Position numbers and translations under genes: made by a program
In this document: piece after piece, positions 1 to 9,951 of the stretch
How the letters are laid out: each line of letters opens with the position of its first letter
How positions within the stretch are numbered: the stretch's first letter is position 1
NCBI GenBank assembly: GCA_963664715.2
Contig: CAXXUY010000001.1
Location: 248,001 to 312,000, forward strand
Length of the DNA stretch: 64,000 bases
Origin: JAPOXR01 sp963664715
GTDB taxonomy: Bacteria > Pseudomonadota > Alphaproteobacteria > Rhodobacterales > Rhodobacteraceae
Direction of reading: 5' to 3'
The notes under the pieces: generated by a model
Told to the model about the DNA's origin: nothing
Seen by the model: the letters and a program-made list of their open reading frames with translations, nothing else
Databases searched by the model: none

Positions 1-85
1 CGAGGGCAGTGGCGTGCCACGGGACATTCTGCAGGCATTCGCCTGGATCAGCCTCGTCGTGTTAAGAGATGATTTTGCTGTGTAA
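1..85 (+). pseudogene. C-terminal tail of a Sel1-repeat-like protein (cut by window edge)
   Basis: Reading from base 2, the frame gives 27 codons ending in TAA at 83-85. The stretch GSGVPRDILQAFAWISL resembles the Sel1 consensus (G.GV..D...A..W..LA). Only one repeat is visible, so this could be the end of an intact gene to the left or a remnant next to the IS110 element. Family call by pattern only; low confidence. Confidence 0.3.
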
Positions 86-261
86 CTTTTCCAACGGCTG
101 GACGAATGAGGTGGTTAGCTGACTCCGGCCTGGACCAGCTTTTCGGAATGTGACGCATTTGCGGCGACTTGGGCAGTGAGGGCTTCCCCGCATTCATGGC
201 CCTGTGCCGGAGTGCGCTCGCGGGTGCGTTTCGGTTATGTTGGCCGCTGCGACAGCCGTGA

Positions 262-1515
262 TCAGGATGCCGCTGGTTGTGCCTCGCCCCTGGTCATGAA
301 GCCGTGCTTTCGCAGCATTTTGAACCAGCGCGGCGCGTTGCGCATGACCATCAGTGCCTCGTAGTCGGTTTCGCGATCCCGATAGAATTCCCCTGTCGTG
401 AGCATGTGGTAGATGACGCGCAACAGCTTGTGCGCGGTGGCGACGGTGGCCCGCTTGTAGCCACGGCGCACGGTGAGCGCCTTGTGATATCCCTTGAACT
501 GACAGTGGTTGCTTCGGGCGGCGGCCTGTGCGCACTCGATGAGGAGGGTGCGCAGCGCCTGATTGCCCCTGCGGACGCGTCCCGAGCGTCGTTTTCCGGC
601 GCTCTCGTTGTTGCCGGGAGCGAGCCCGGCCCAGGCGGCGCAGTGACGTTCCGACGGGAAGACGGAGATGTCGGGGCCGAGCTCGATGATGATTGCCGAT
701 GCGGCGCGATGGTCGATGCCGGGTATGGTGGTCAGCAACCTGATGGCCACCTGGTGTTCGGCGAGGCCCCTGTCGATGACGGCGTCGTATTCGGCGAGCC
801 GCTCACCGGCCTGGTCGAAGAGGCGGACCTGGTCACGCAACAGGAACCGGTCGGCCTCTGAAAGCTTGCTTTCGAGGGCATCGTTGAGTGTCGCGAGATG
901 CCTGCGGACATGGCCGGAGAGCGAGGCCATGATCTCGGCGCGTTCCTTGCCCGCAACCAGCCCGTCGAGGATGCGCCGTCCGTTGACCCCGAAGAGGTCG
1001 GAGAGGACGCCGCCGACACGGATGCCGGCGCTGTCGACGATCTTGTGAACGCGGTTGCGCGTCCGGGTCCGCTCGGCGACGATCTTCCGGCGCGCCCGTG
1101 CGACCCGGCGCAACTCGCGGAACGCTTTCGGCGGCACCAGACTCGGATTGCAGAGGCCGAACTGGCAGACCCGGGCCAGCCAGACGCTGTCGGCAATGTC
1201 GGTCTTGCGCCCCTTGATCTGCTTGACGTGCTGGGCATGGAGCAGCAGGGGTGTGATGCCGGCCTCGGCGACGGTGTCGAAAACCGTCTCCCAGTAGACG
1301 CCCGTGCCTTCCATCGCCGCCGCCGTCACACCGTGCGCGCGGAGCCAGTCGGCAAGGGCGGCAAGCCCGCACGGAAGGGTGCTGAACTCCTTGTTGTGGA
1401 TCTGCGCATCCGCATTTGCCCGGGCAATCCGCACCGTCGCCGTGACCTGCATCTTGTGCACGTCAATGCCGGCGGCGCACGGGTGGATGACATGGAGCGT
1501 GTCTGTCGCTATCAT
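262..1515 (-). CDS. IS110-family transposase
   Basis: This 417-residue protein has the IS110 layout. The N-terminal RuvC-like DEDD domain shows GIDVHK near residue 16, MEGTGVYWE near 87-95 and KTDIADSVWLA near 113. The C-terminal transposase_20 domain has IPGIDHRAASAIIIELG. IS110 enzymes cut and paste through a RuvC-like mechanism, and their elements lack clear inverted repeats, so I cannot place exact ends. Length and motifs look intact, so the gene may be active. The ATG start sits just downstream of a purine-rich AAGGAGGAAG stretch on the minus strand. Confidence 0.93.
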   Translation of the reverse strand: MIATDTLHVIHPCAAGIDVHKMQVTATVRIARANADAQIHNKEFSTLPCGLAALADWLRAHGVTAAAMEGTGVYWETVFDTVAEAGITPLLLHAQHVKQIKGRKTDIADSVWLARVCQFGLCNPSLVPPKAFRELRRVARARRKIVAERTRTRNRVHKIVDSAGIRVGGVLSDLFGVNGRRILDGLVAGKERAEIMASLSGHVRRHLATLNDALESKLSEADRFLLRDQVRLFDQAGERLAEYDAVIDRGLAEHQVAIRLLTTIPGIDHRAASAIIIELGPDISVFPSERHCAAWAGLAPGNNESAGKRRSGRVRRGNQALRTLLIECAQAAARSNHCQFKGYHKALTVRRGYKRATVATAHKLLRVIYHMLTTGEFYRDRETDYEALMVMRNAPRWFKMLRKHGFMTRGEAQPAAS

Positions 1516-2330
1516 GGAACTTCCTCCTTCGGGTGGAACATACGCGGAAGTGGGCGGGTCGACGGATAGCTGACTCGCAGATCCTGTGTGGACTGCGGTG
1601 CATTTTGCTGTGCGTTCTCGGATTGACCGGATACATGGCGGGGTGCGAAGCCGTTGACCTGGGACAGTTTGGAAACGGGCTCATAAGGCCGCACAAAAAA
1701 AGCGTCCTCATGCCCACTTCCGCACCCGATCAATTGTCACAACCGGCGGAACAGGGAAAGCCCAGCCTCACAACCGGTCCCGGAACCGGCAGGCGGAACC
1801 AGCGGTAAAGCCGTCACTCAGTTACATGCCAAAGCGGGGTGAGCAAAAAAACCGATCATGACCGTTTGGAGCAGATGAAACTCTGGACAAAATCCGCACA
1901 TTCCTGACTGAACGCCAGATGGCCGCAGCAAAAGAACTGAGTGCCGAACTTGCCAAAAAGATCATGGGTGCCAACCCACACAGGTTGAGGTTTTGAGGTT
2001 GGAAATACGGTTCGATTGCAGGCAACTCAAGCCGTGGACTCTGGAGTTCAAAGTTTGAGCGACTGTTACGGAACGCTACGATAAGGTCGCAAATTCGGCG
2101 GTGCTGGCCCCGGCCGGGACGATGACACACCTCGCAGTATTCGAATTCTGGTACAATAGCAGCCACAAGACCATTATCGACCCGCTTAGGCCGCATATGC
2201 TGATCTGGATCGCGACCTCAGCCCTCTTGCGTTGTTGCAGTGGACTCGGTCGGGTTCAATGCCAGGCAAGAGACGCCACACGCAGCAATGGTCGCTCAGG
2301 TCGGCTAACTTGGCGCGAGCGACATACATC
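1516..2330. other. Intergenic stretch between IS110 and the giant Calx-beta gene; no gene supported
   Basis: Short open frames exist on both strands but none shows a recognisable family or start signal. A plus-strand frame near 1876-1997 encodes a charged helical-looking peptide (LDKIRTFLTERQMAAAKEL) preceded by a likely frame break. It may be a gene remnant that I cannot name. Confidence 0.4.
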
Positions 2331-5300
2331 TTACCACCTTGATATGAACTGGAAACCGTACTGGTACTTGGCCTCGGTGTCTTCTGCCTCTGCGCGCCGC
2401 TGGACTTCGGTATTGAATTCGAACGAACCCTTGGTCCGCCTCGCTGGCTTGAGCCGCCAGCCCAGCCGCACATCGTTGGTATCATTCGACATGTCGTAGC
2501 CTACCCAGGGTATGCCCGTCATGCTCCCGCCGAATGCCGGAAGGCCGTAGCCCGCCTTGGCATGCATGCTGCCGGCCCTTGTGGCAGAACCACCCGAAAT
2601 ATCCTCGATGGCCGTGGCGGTCATCAACTCGTCGGCACTGCCGGCCGGTCCGGTTCCGGTTGTCTGGCTCAGAGATACGGAAAGGCCGCGGTCTGTTTCC
2701 GGTCGCGGGTCGTAACGGACTGAAGCCGACACACCCCATTCCCGGAATCTCGAGTTGCGGTTCATGACAAGCGAGCGGCCGGAAATGTCGATAATCAGTG
2801 TGTCGTCGGCATTGCTGTAGGCGAGACCGCCACCAACTTCCAACCCGAGGCCGTTTTCCCCGTCACCTCCATCGTGACGAGCCGAGGCTTCCAGCCTGGG
2901 TTCGAATGTGCTGCCATCCTGGATAAAGGTCCATCTGCTTTCCAGTCCAAGCCTGAGCCGGGATCTCTTTCCGTCCGTGGCGCTGAGACCCGGAACCGCC
3001 CCCGACTTCATACTGGTTACCATACCATCGGCAAGGACGGCGATCATGGGACCGGGAGCAGTTTTGTTCTGTATTAATTCAATGCGTGTCCCGGCGGCAG
3101 CCATCGCGAGTGAGACATCCGTGTCGTAGGTCTGATCACCGGGGGTAACAACTTGCAAGTCACCCGAACCGTAGCCGGCTACTCCCCAGATCGAGATTTG
3201 CTCCGACATGTTATAGCCGATATAGGGATATACGCCAGTCAGCGACAGAGAGAGCGACCCCATCCTGTCGTCCCGGCCGTACCAGCCGCCTTCACCCGAG
3301 CTTCGACCGACGGCCATTCCTGCCAGCCATTTCCCCTTCCGTTCGTCGATGCCGAACATGAAGGTCGTCGCCTTGCCATCGATCACATCGGCGTCCTTGA
3401 AACCGGACCAGGAACCCTGTCCCCACACTGAAATAATGCCCTCTCCATCTGCAGACTCGCTGGTCAGCACGAAAGACATGTCGGAAGGAATGTAGGCTGG
3501 GACTACCACCGGGTCACTGAACGAGTAACGATCGAATTTTTCAGGATCCGTTTGCAACACGGGATCGCGACCATACAGTCTTGAGGTTTCGTCATTGTCC
3601 CTTTTATGACTGGACGTGTCCTCAGACTGGATTGTATGTCCACCGATACGGCCCGCGACTCCCGGGGGACGGGGTGGTTGCATCCGAACCTGCACAGCCT
3701 TGACGACCAGTTCGCCGACTGCCTGCCCGAATCGCCCGATCCAGTTGCCGGGAACCACGTCCTGGTTGTCGATTGTCCCGGTCGCAGTTCCGTTGACAAT
3801 GGGTGCACCCGACGCGTTCGACAGGACGACTGCAAACGTCTCCCCGTCATCGTGATGATCGTCGTCGATCGTGAGGACTGGGATTGCCATGATCCCGTCG
3901 CCCGGCAGGAAACTGAGCTGCCCGCTCGCACCGACATAGTCGGTATCCTCGGTTGCGGTACCTTCCCGGGTTTCCCAGTCCACCGTTACCGTGTTGGTAT
4001 ATACCTGGTTGAGTATTACCTGGAAGATAAGCGTCCCGCCCTCAACGCCGCGTGCATCTGCAATCGAGAGGCCGGGCTCAGGTGGCGGAACGAATTCCGT
4101 GTTGTCAATTATTCCCGTGGCGGTGCTGTCGGAAACTGTTGCATTCGACGGATTGGAAAGGTCTACCGTGAAGGTCTCCAGGCCTTCGTCAAGCTCGTCA
4201 TTTATAGCCGTGACCTCAATCGTCTTTGACCTTTCAGTTGGCAAAAATGACAACTGACCGCTGCCTGAATTGTAGTCGACATCTTCGGTTGCGGTTCCTT
4301 CGGTCGTCGTCCAGTCCACCGTCACCGTGCTGGTTGAGGTCTTGTCAAGCGTAACTGTAAACCGGAGTGTTTCACCTTCACTGGCGCGCGCATCGGAAAT
4401 CGAGATGCCGGGATCCGAATTCGTGCTGTCGATGGTTCCGGTGCCGGAGGCGTCAGTGATGGTGGCATTCGTTGCACTGGACAGGTCCACCGTGAATGTC
4501 TCGGCAACCTCGTTCTCCTCATCCTCGATCGTCATCACCTCGATGGTCTTCGAGGTGACGCCCGGAATGAAGGTGAGCGTCCCGTTGTCTGCATCATAGT
4601 CGGTATCCTCTGTCGCGGTCCCGGCGGTTGTTTTCCAGTTCACCGTCACCGTGCTGGTGGAGTCCCGGTTGAGCGTCACGTGGAACAGCAGGGTCTCGCC
4701 CTCGCTGGCGCGGGCATCGGTGATCGAGATTTCAGGGTCAGGCTCCGTGTTGTCGATGATTCCGGTCCCGGAGGCGTCAGTGATGGTGGCATTCGTTGGG
4801 CTGGACAGGTCCACCGTGAATGTCTCGGCAACCTCGTTCTCCTGATCCTCGATCGTCGTCACCTCGATGGTTTTCGAGGTGACGCCCGGATTGAAGGTGA
4901 GCGTCCCGTTGTCTGCGTCATAGTCGGTATCCTCTGTCGCGGTTCCGGCGGTTGTTTTCCAGTTCACCGTCACCGTGTTGGAGGATTCCCGGTTGAGCGT
5001 CACGTGGAACCGGAGGGTCTCGCCCTCACTGGCGCTTGCGTCGGAAATCGAGATCTCGGGGTCGGGCACCTTGTTGTCGATGGTTCCGGTCCCGGAGGCG
5101 TCAGAGATGGTCGCATTCGTTGCGTTGGACAGTTCCACCGTGAATGTCTCGGCAACCTCGTTCTCTTCATCCTCGAATGTCGTCACCTCGATCGTCTTCG
5201 ACCGTTCATTGGGTGCAAAGGGAATCCGTCCACTTGCGCCTGAATAGTCGGTATCCTCGGTTGCAGTCACTGCGGACGTGGCCCAGTCCACGGTCACCAC

Positions 5301-7340
5301 CTCCGTGGATGTCCGGTCGAGCGTGACCGTGAATCTGAGTGTATCACCTTCGCTGGCGCGCGCGTCAGTAATCGAGATGGCGGGATCCGGGACCTTGTTG
5401 TCAATGGTTCCGACACCTGTACCGTCTCCAATGGTTGCATTTGACGCCCCGGAAAGTACCACGGTCAGTGTCTCGCTGCCTTCGTTCTGGTCATCCTCAA
5501 GCGTAACGACCTCGATGGTCTTGGATTGTTCATTCGGAGCAAAGGTGAGTCGTCCGCTGTCACCCGTGTAATCTGTGTCCTCGGTTGCCGATCCCGCTGC
5601 TGTCGCCCAGTCCACCGTAACGGTTTCCGAAAATGCCTGGTCAAGCGTCACGGTGAATTCCAGCGTTTCGCCCTCGGTGACGCGATCATCGGTGATCGAA
5701 ATCTCGGGCACCGGAATCAAGTCCGTGTTGTTGATGGTTCCGACAGCGGATCCATCGGCAATGGTTGCCCGCGATGGATTGGAAAGGACGACCGTAAACT
5801 GTTCTCCGGCATCATTGATCTCGTCCTCAATTGTGTCGATCGAGATCGTCTTGCTCGTTTCATTGGGCAGGAATGTGAGTGTTCCGAGATCTCCGGTGAA
5901 GTCCACATCCTCGGTTGCGGTTCCTCCTCTGGTATCCCATTCCACCGTAACCGTCTGCGACGACTGCTTGCTCAGCGTAACTTCAAATTCGAGCGTTTCT
6001 CCCTCGTCGCCGCTCGCATCGTCGATGGAGATGGCCGGCTGTGAAACCGCTCCCGGGACGGTGATCGTCACTGCAGGTGCCGGTTCATCGAGTACATGCA
6101 GGTTGTGCATTGTATTGTTATGGGTAATCGTCAGTGTTCCCGGCGCCGTCCCGGCTGCGACAGTTACCGTAATTTCATGCCTGCGGAACCAGTCGGGATG
6201 ATTGTACGGGAATACAACCTCGGTAGGTGAGACGGTCAGTCCTTCAGGCACGTTGAAGGTTACCTTGGTGTAGACCTGTGCGCTCGTTGAAAGACCTATG
6301 CGATAAGTCTTTGATTCTCCTGCAGGTATGGTGAGCGCCATCGGTGTCACCCGCAACAGCATGGGATCCGCGTGATCCGCCCTTTGTTCGTAGAATTTGA
6401 GTGACCCCGGATTGGGCCTCAGGGCCTCCAGTTCCTCGAGCGGCAGGGAATTCAGCGCATGATCACTGATGATAAGCATTTCCAGGCTGGTAAGACCTTC
6501 AAATGCCCCGGGTGCCAGGTTCGTAAGCCGTTGACCTTCACCTGGTTCGTTGGTCTCGTCATTGTCAATGACAAGCAATTTCAGCTTGCTCAGACCCCGG
6601 AAAGCCCCTGCCGAAATCCGCTGGATGCTGCTGGGTTTGATCCACATTTCCTCAACGTTTTCGAGGCCTTCGAAAACGTCTGCTGGCAAGGAGCGGAGAT
6701 CGCTCTGATCCCATAACAGGAGCTCCTTGACCCCGGTGAGTCCAGCGAAATCGCCGCGGCTGAGTGAAGAAACCGCCTCGTTGCTGAATGATCCGCTAAG
6801 CTCCAGGTAAGTGAGCTTCGCCAAATCCGTGTCTGTTACATCCGAGCAGGTACCTTTGAAGCTGTGAATACGCTTCAACTGCATCATGATCCGGTTCTCA
6901 ACCCCGTCCGCGCGGCTGCAGATTCCCTGGGCAGAAGCTGTATCGGGAACGGCCGCGGCCATGACTGCAAGCAGGAGGGCAGAGGCCAGCGCATCACGTG
7001 TCCAAGACCTTGCATCAGCACTCCTCCGGACGATGCCATTGAACAGTCCCGTGGTGGGCGTTGGAACATTCCAGTTGCAAGACTCATGGGCGCGGCGTTC
7101 CACACTGGAATTGAAGCCGTCCAAATGTTCAGGCGACAGGACCAAACTGTCAGGATTTCCGGATTGCTCGGTGCCCCTGAAAACCGGAATGGTCTTACGA
7201 AGCCTGACCCGGCCGCCCACGCAGCAGGCTGATGGCAGCAGGAGCACAGACTTGATCCTTGCAATGATCCCGATTTTCGGGAACAAACAGAGAACAAATT
7301 GTCGGACCCCTGACGGAGCCGCACGTATTTTGTGGTCCAT
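2331..7340 (-). CDS. Giant LRR / seven Calx-beta / autotransporter-type beta-barrel surface protein
   Basis: A 1669-codon frame. A signal peptide lies at about residues 113-138 (ALASALLLAVMAAAVPDTASAQG). Next comes a leucine-rich-repeat block (about 160-310; FAGLTGVKELLL, FEGLENVEEMWI, FRGLSKLKLLVI, FEGLTSLEMLII). Seven Calx-beta repeats of about 105 residues cover roughly 433-1195, each opening P.ISI.DA.A.EGETL.F.V.L and closing TGTIDN. A linker with the WIGRFGQAVGELVV signature follows, then a beta-barrel from about 1290 ending FISRW, an aromatic terminus typical of outer-membrane barrels. Predicted to be exported and displayed at the cell surface as an adhesin or Ca-binding protein. The start is unresolved: ATG 7340 leaves a 112-residue leader before the signal peptide, GTG 7103 is closer, and neither has a clear ribosome-binding site. 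Confidence 0.85.
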   Translation of the reverse strand: MDHKIRAAPSGVRQFVLCLFPKIGIIARIKSVLLLPSACCVGGRVRLRKTIPVFRGTEQSGNPDSLVLSPEHLDGFNSSVERRAHESCNWNVPTPTTGLFNGIVRRSADARSWTRDALASALLLAVMAAAVPDTASAQGICSRADGVENRIMMQLKRIHSFKGTCSDVTDTDLAKLTYLELSGSFSNEAVSSLSRGDFAGLTGVKELLLWDQSDLRSLPADVFEGLENVEEMWIKPSSIQRISAGAFRGLSKLKLLVIDNDETNEPGEGQRLTNLAPGAFEGLTSLEMLIISDHALNSLPLEELEALRPNPGSLKFYEQRADHADPMLLRVTPMALTIPAGESKTYRIGLSTSAQVYTKVTFNVPEGLTVSPTEVVFPYNHPDWFRRHEITVTVAAGTAPGTLTITHNNTMHNLHVLDEPAPAVTITVPGAVSQPAISIDDASGDEGETLEFEVTLSKQSSQTVTVEWDTRGGTATEDVDFTGDLGTLTFLPNETSKTISIDTIEDEINDAGEQFTVVLSNPSRATIADGSAVGTINNTDLIPVPEISITDDRVTEGETLEFTVTLDQAFSETVTVDWATAAGSATEDTDYTGDSGRLTFAPNEQSKTIEVVTLEDDQNEGSETLTVVLSGASNATIGDGTGVGTIDNKVPDPAISITDARASEGDTLRFTVTLDRTSTEVVTVDWATSAVTATEDTDYSGASGRIPFAPNERSKTIEVTTFEDEENEVAETFTVELSNATNATISDASGTGTIDNKVPDPEISISDASASEGETLRFHVTLNRESSNTVTVNWKTTAGTATEDTDYDADNGTLTFNPGVTSKTIEVTTIEDQENEVAETFTVDLSSPTNATITDASGTGIIDNTEPDPEISITDARASEGETLLFHVTLNRDSTSTVTVNWKTTAGTATEDTDYDADNGTLTFIPGVTSKTIEVMTIEDEENEVAETFTVDLSSATNATITDASGTGTIDSTNSDPGISISDARASEGETLRFTVTLDKTSTSTVTVDWTTTEGTATEDVDYNSGSGQLSFLPTERSKTIEVTAINDELDEGLETFTVDLSNPSNATVSDSTATGIIDNTEFVPPPEPGLSIADARGVEGGTLIFQVILNQVYTNTVTVDWETREGTATEDTDYVGASGQLSFLPGDGIMAIPVLTIDDDHHDDGETFAVVLSNASGAPIVNGTATGTIDNQDVVPGNWIGRFGQAVGELVVKAVQVRMQPPRPPGVAGRIGGHTIQSEDTSSHKRDNDETSRLYGRDPVLQTDPEKFDRYSFSDPVVVPAYIPSDMSFVLTSESADGEGIISVWGQGSWSGFKDADVIDGKATTFMFGIDERKGKWLAGMAVGRSSGEGGWYGRDDRMGSLSLSLTGVYPYIGYNMSEQISIWGVAGYGSGDLQVVTPGDQTYDTDVSLAMAAAGTRIELIQNKTAPGPMIAVLADGMVTSMKSGAVPGLSATDGKRSRLRLGLESRWTFIQDGSTFEPRLEASARHDGGDGENGLGLEVGGGLAYSNADDTLIIDISGRSLVMNRNSRFREWGVSASVRYDPRPETDRGLSVSLSQTTGTGPAGSADELMTATAIEDISGGSATRAGSMHAKAGYGLPAFGGSMTGIPWVGYDMSNDTNDVRLGWRLKPARRTKGSFEFNTEVQRRAEAEDTEAKYQYGFQFISRW
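3755..6045 (-). repeat. Seven tandem Calx-beta coding repeats (about 315-325 bp period)
   Basis: Intragenic tandem repeats. Repeats 4 and 5 (minus-strand order; around 4880-5060 and 4558-4740) are nearly identical at the DNA level over more than 150 bp, offset by 324 bp. This indicates a recent in-frame duplication. The outer repeats are much more diverged. Confidence 0.85.
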
Positions 7341-7852
7341 CTAACTGCTCGATGCCTAGCAAATTGCCGCTTTTCGCGGTTCTTTCTGCGCGCCCTTTGG
7401 GCACACCAAACATAGCTACACGGCGAATCCGCACATTTCAAACTTTTTTCCATATGTTGTGGTCAGTTTCTCGCGCGTATGCCCGAAATTGATGCATGTG
7501 TACTGAATCGGCATGTTGCCGAACCACCTGTTTCGGACCGGTCCAGACCGGATTCAGAGGCTCGGGGAAGCGGGATTCAGTCAAGGCTCGGGCAAGCCGT
7601 GTTTTCCAAATGTTCACATTCGGGAGAAATGGGCAGGAGTCCTATGTCATTGATTTGACTCCCGATTGGGGAATCCCAGCGATTCAGTTGCTCGCTTCAG
7701 CAAGATTCAGGAATGGCCGGTTGGCGGATCGCCGGATGGTTATCGACGATTCCGGATTAAAGAATCACACGCTGCATTTCCGGCCCTGGCCGTGGCTGTC
7801 AGCGAGTTGAGCCAAGATTCAATTTGACTGCAACAACTGTTGCAAGTGCGCA
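7341..7852. other. Intergenic, no gene supported
   Basis: About 510 bp between lspA and the Calx-beta gene, both minus strand; presumably holds the promoter of the latter. A short dyad CCGGTCCAGACCGG lies near 7540. No conserved reading frame was recognised. Confidence 0.4.
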
Positions 7853-8338
7853 TCAGCTTGCGTCGTTTCCGGCCCGCGTGCAGCCGAAAACAAGTATCCC
7901 GGCAACACCGGCAAATACCGCGATATCGGCGAGATTGAACGAGAACGGGTTTTCAATCCCGCAACAGGACATGTTCAGGAAATCCGCCACGGCCCCGAAC
8001 CGGATCCGGTCAATCCCGTTGCCGATCGCGCCTCCTGCCAGCACGCCTGCCGATATTCTCGACATCCGGTTCTGCCGGGAAAGGCCGGACCAGATGATGA
8101 AGAACGCCGCCAGGCCGAAGGCCAGCGCAACCAGTATCCAGCGCCATGCATTCGAGTCCCCGGAAAAGAGACCGAAATTGATCCCCTCATTCCAGGCCAT
8201 CCGGAACACCAGGAAAGGCGGCAGGACGTCAATCCGTCCAATCCAGTCGAGTTCAAGGACATCAAGAACCAACAGCTTGGCGAGTTGGTCCAAGAGGATA
8301 ACCGCCGTTGCAGCCAGCATTGCCGGGCGAAGCTTCAA
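7853..8338 (-). CDS. lspA: Lipoprotein signal peptidase (signal peptidase II)
   Basis: A 161-residue polytopic membrane protease that removes signal peptides from diacylglyceryl-modified prolipoproteins. It has four hydrophobic segments. The catalytic aspartates are visible as GNGIDR (Asp110) and FNLADIAV (Asp138), and the N-terminal LLDQLAK motif is present. Length is normal for the family. The start appears to be TTG at 8338, whose TTGA overlaps the purH stop by 4 bp, suggesting translational coupling. The ATG at codon 7 is the alternative. It is the last gene of the heparinase-like / purH / lspA operon, a Rhodobacterales-like arrangement. Confidence 0.94.
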   Translation of the reverse strand: MKLRPAMLAATAVILLDQLAKLLVLDVLELDWIGRIDVLPPFLVFRMAWNEGINFGLFSGDSNAWRWILVALAFGLAAFFIIWSGLSRQNRMSRISAGVLAGGAIGNGIDRIRFGAVADFLNMSCCGIENPFSFNLADIAVFAGVAGILVFGCTRAGNDAS

Positions 8339-9918
8339 TGCCGGAAACTCCGGCGCCCGGTAAACACCATTGCCAGTCCCAGCCGGTTTGCGGCACTGAT
8401 GACTTCGGGATCATTGCGCGAGCCGCCCGGCTGAATGACCGCCGAAGCCCCGACAGCAGCAATTGCCTCCAGCCCGTCTACAAACGGGAAGAACCCGTCC
8501 GACGCCGCAACCAGCGGGCTGGCGTCCAGATGATGCTGTAGAAGGTTGATTGCCGCCATCTCCACGGCCACTACCCGGCTCGTCTGGCCAGCGCCGATGC
8601 CGACAGCCGCGCCGCTGCTGGCAAGCACGACTGCGTTTGACTTGGCATGCTTGGCCACCTTCCAGGCAAATTCCAGGTCTGCCCATTGCTGCTCGGTTGG
8701 TTCTCTCCCGGTTACGGTGCTGAAGGCATCGGGTTCAAACTGGCCAATGTCTCGGTCCTGGACCAGCAGGCCTCCTGAAACGCTTCGGAGTTGCTGACTG
8801 ACTGCCAGCGGATCAATTGTCGGACAAGCAAGTAGGCGAAGCCCGGGCCGTCTTTCCTGGATGGCCTTGACGGCGCCATCGCTGACGCCCGGAGCCAAGA
8901 CAACCTCGACGAACCTGTCGGCAATCATACTGGCGGTATCCTCGTCGAGTGAGCAGTTGAATGCGATCACTCCGCCGAATGCCGATATGGGATCGCAAGA
9001 CCAGGCCTTCTCGAATGCCTCGGCAGGTGTTCCTCCGGCCGCGGCCCCGCAGGGAGTTCCGTGCTTGATGATTGCACAGACGGCGTGCCTTTCTGCATCA
9101 AACTCGGATGCAAGCGACAAGGCGGCATCCGCGTCCAGCAGGTTGTTGTATCCCAGCGGTTTGCCGCAATGCTGGCTCGCCGCGCCGATTCCATGATTGC
9201 CGGCAACGGTCGTGTAGTGCGCTGCGCCCTGATGCGGGTTTTCCCCGTATGCAAGTTTCCGGCCGTCCCGTGCGCTGACCACGATTGTTGGCGGGCATTC
9301 TTCTTCGGCGAGGTCCCAGAGCCAGCTTGCGATTCCGGCGTCATAGGCGGAGGTCAGGCTGAACGCCTTGGCCGCGTTCCTCCTCCTGAATTCAGGACCG
9401 GTCGTGCCACCTCCGGTCGCCAGTTCCTGCAAGAGTTCAGGATAGTCCTCTGGCGAGGTGATCACTGTCACGGCGACATGGTTTTTTGCTGCGGCCCGGA
9501 CGAGGGCCGGCCCGCCGATGTCGATCAGCTCGGTTGTTTCCGCAACCCCGGCATCGGGAGATCGATTACCGAACGGATAGAAATTGACAACCAGCAGATC
9601 GATCGCGCCAATACCATGTGCATCCAGTTCCGAGAGATCATCCGGCACGTCCCTTCGCGCCAGGATTGCGGCATGCACCGCCGGGTGCAGGGACTTGACC
9701 CGTCCACCAAGCAATTCACGGAACCCGGTCATCCCGGACAGGTCACTCACTTCTATACCCTCGGCCCGAATTGCATCGGCCGTTCCTCCCGTCGACAGGA
9801 TTTCCACGTTCATTTCCGAAAGGCGGTGGGCAAGTTCGCCCAGTCCCGACTTGTCATGAACGGATACAAGGGCACGCCTGATCGAGCGATTGCGCCCAAC
9901 GCATTCAGTTGGTGCCAA
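8335..9918 (-). CDS. purH: Bifunctional AICAR formyltransferase / IMP cyclohydrolase
   Basis: 527 residues, the normal length. It performs the last two steps of IMP synthesis in the cytoplasm. The N-terminal MGS-like cyclohydrolase domain begins RRALVSVHDKSGLGELA and has GGRVKSLHPAVHAAIL. The C-terminal transformylase domain has the conserved IIKHGTPCGAA and ends with DGFFPFVDGLEAIAAVGASAVIQPGGSRND. The likely start is TTG at 9918 with GGGAG seven bases upstream. It lies 33 bp downstream of the heparinase-like gene and overlaps lspA by 4 bp, so all three should be co-transcribed. Confidence 0.97.
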   Translation of the reverse strand: MAPTECVGRNRSIRRALVSVHDKSGLGELAHRLSEMNVEILSTGGTADAIRAEGIEVSDLSGMTGFRELLGGRVKSLHPAVHAAILARRDVPDDLSELDAHGIGAIDLLVVNFYPFGNRSPDAGVAETTELIDIGGPALVRAAAKNHVAVTVITSPEDYPELLQELATGGGTTGPEFRRRNAAKAFSLTSAYDAGIASWLWDLAEEECPPTIVVSARDGRKLAYGENPHQGAAHYTTVAGNHGIGAASQHCGKPLGYNNLLDADAALSLASEFDAERHAVCAIIKHGTPCGAAAGGTPAEAFEKAWSCDPISAFGGVIAFNCSLDEDTASMIADRFVEVVLAPGVSDGAVKAIQERRPGLRLLACPTIDPLAVSQQLRSVSGGLLVQDRDIGQFEPDAFSTVTGREPTEQQWADLEFAWKVAKHAKSNAVVLASSGAAVGIGAGQTSRVVAVEMAAINLLQHHLDASPLVAASDGFFPFVDGLEAIAAVGASAVIQPGGSRNDPEVISAANRLGLAMVFTGRRSFRH

Positions 9919-9951
9919 CTTGGAACTCCCGGGACAGCAACCGGCCCATCA

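Noticed and set aside
898..1569. Long plus-strand frame opposite the IS110 transposase
   Set aside because: Antisense shadow of a GC-rich coding frame; no family features.
1822..2196. 124-codon minus-strand frame after IS110
   Set aside because: No conserved motif or ribosome-binding site; low-information translation.
3755..6045. Regular repeats suggestive of CRISPR or satellite DNA
   Set aside because: Period of about 320 bp, in-frame and coding for Calx-beta domains; no short direct repeats with unique spacers.
6884..7453. Alternative frame with GGAGG and ATG near 7015 at the 5' end of the giant gene
   Set aside because: The ATG is out of frame with the signal peptide and Calx-beta region; only a frameshift would make it the start, and the long frame is open without one.
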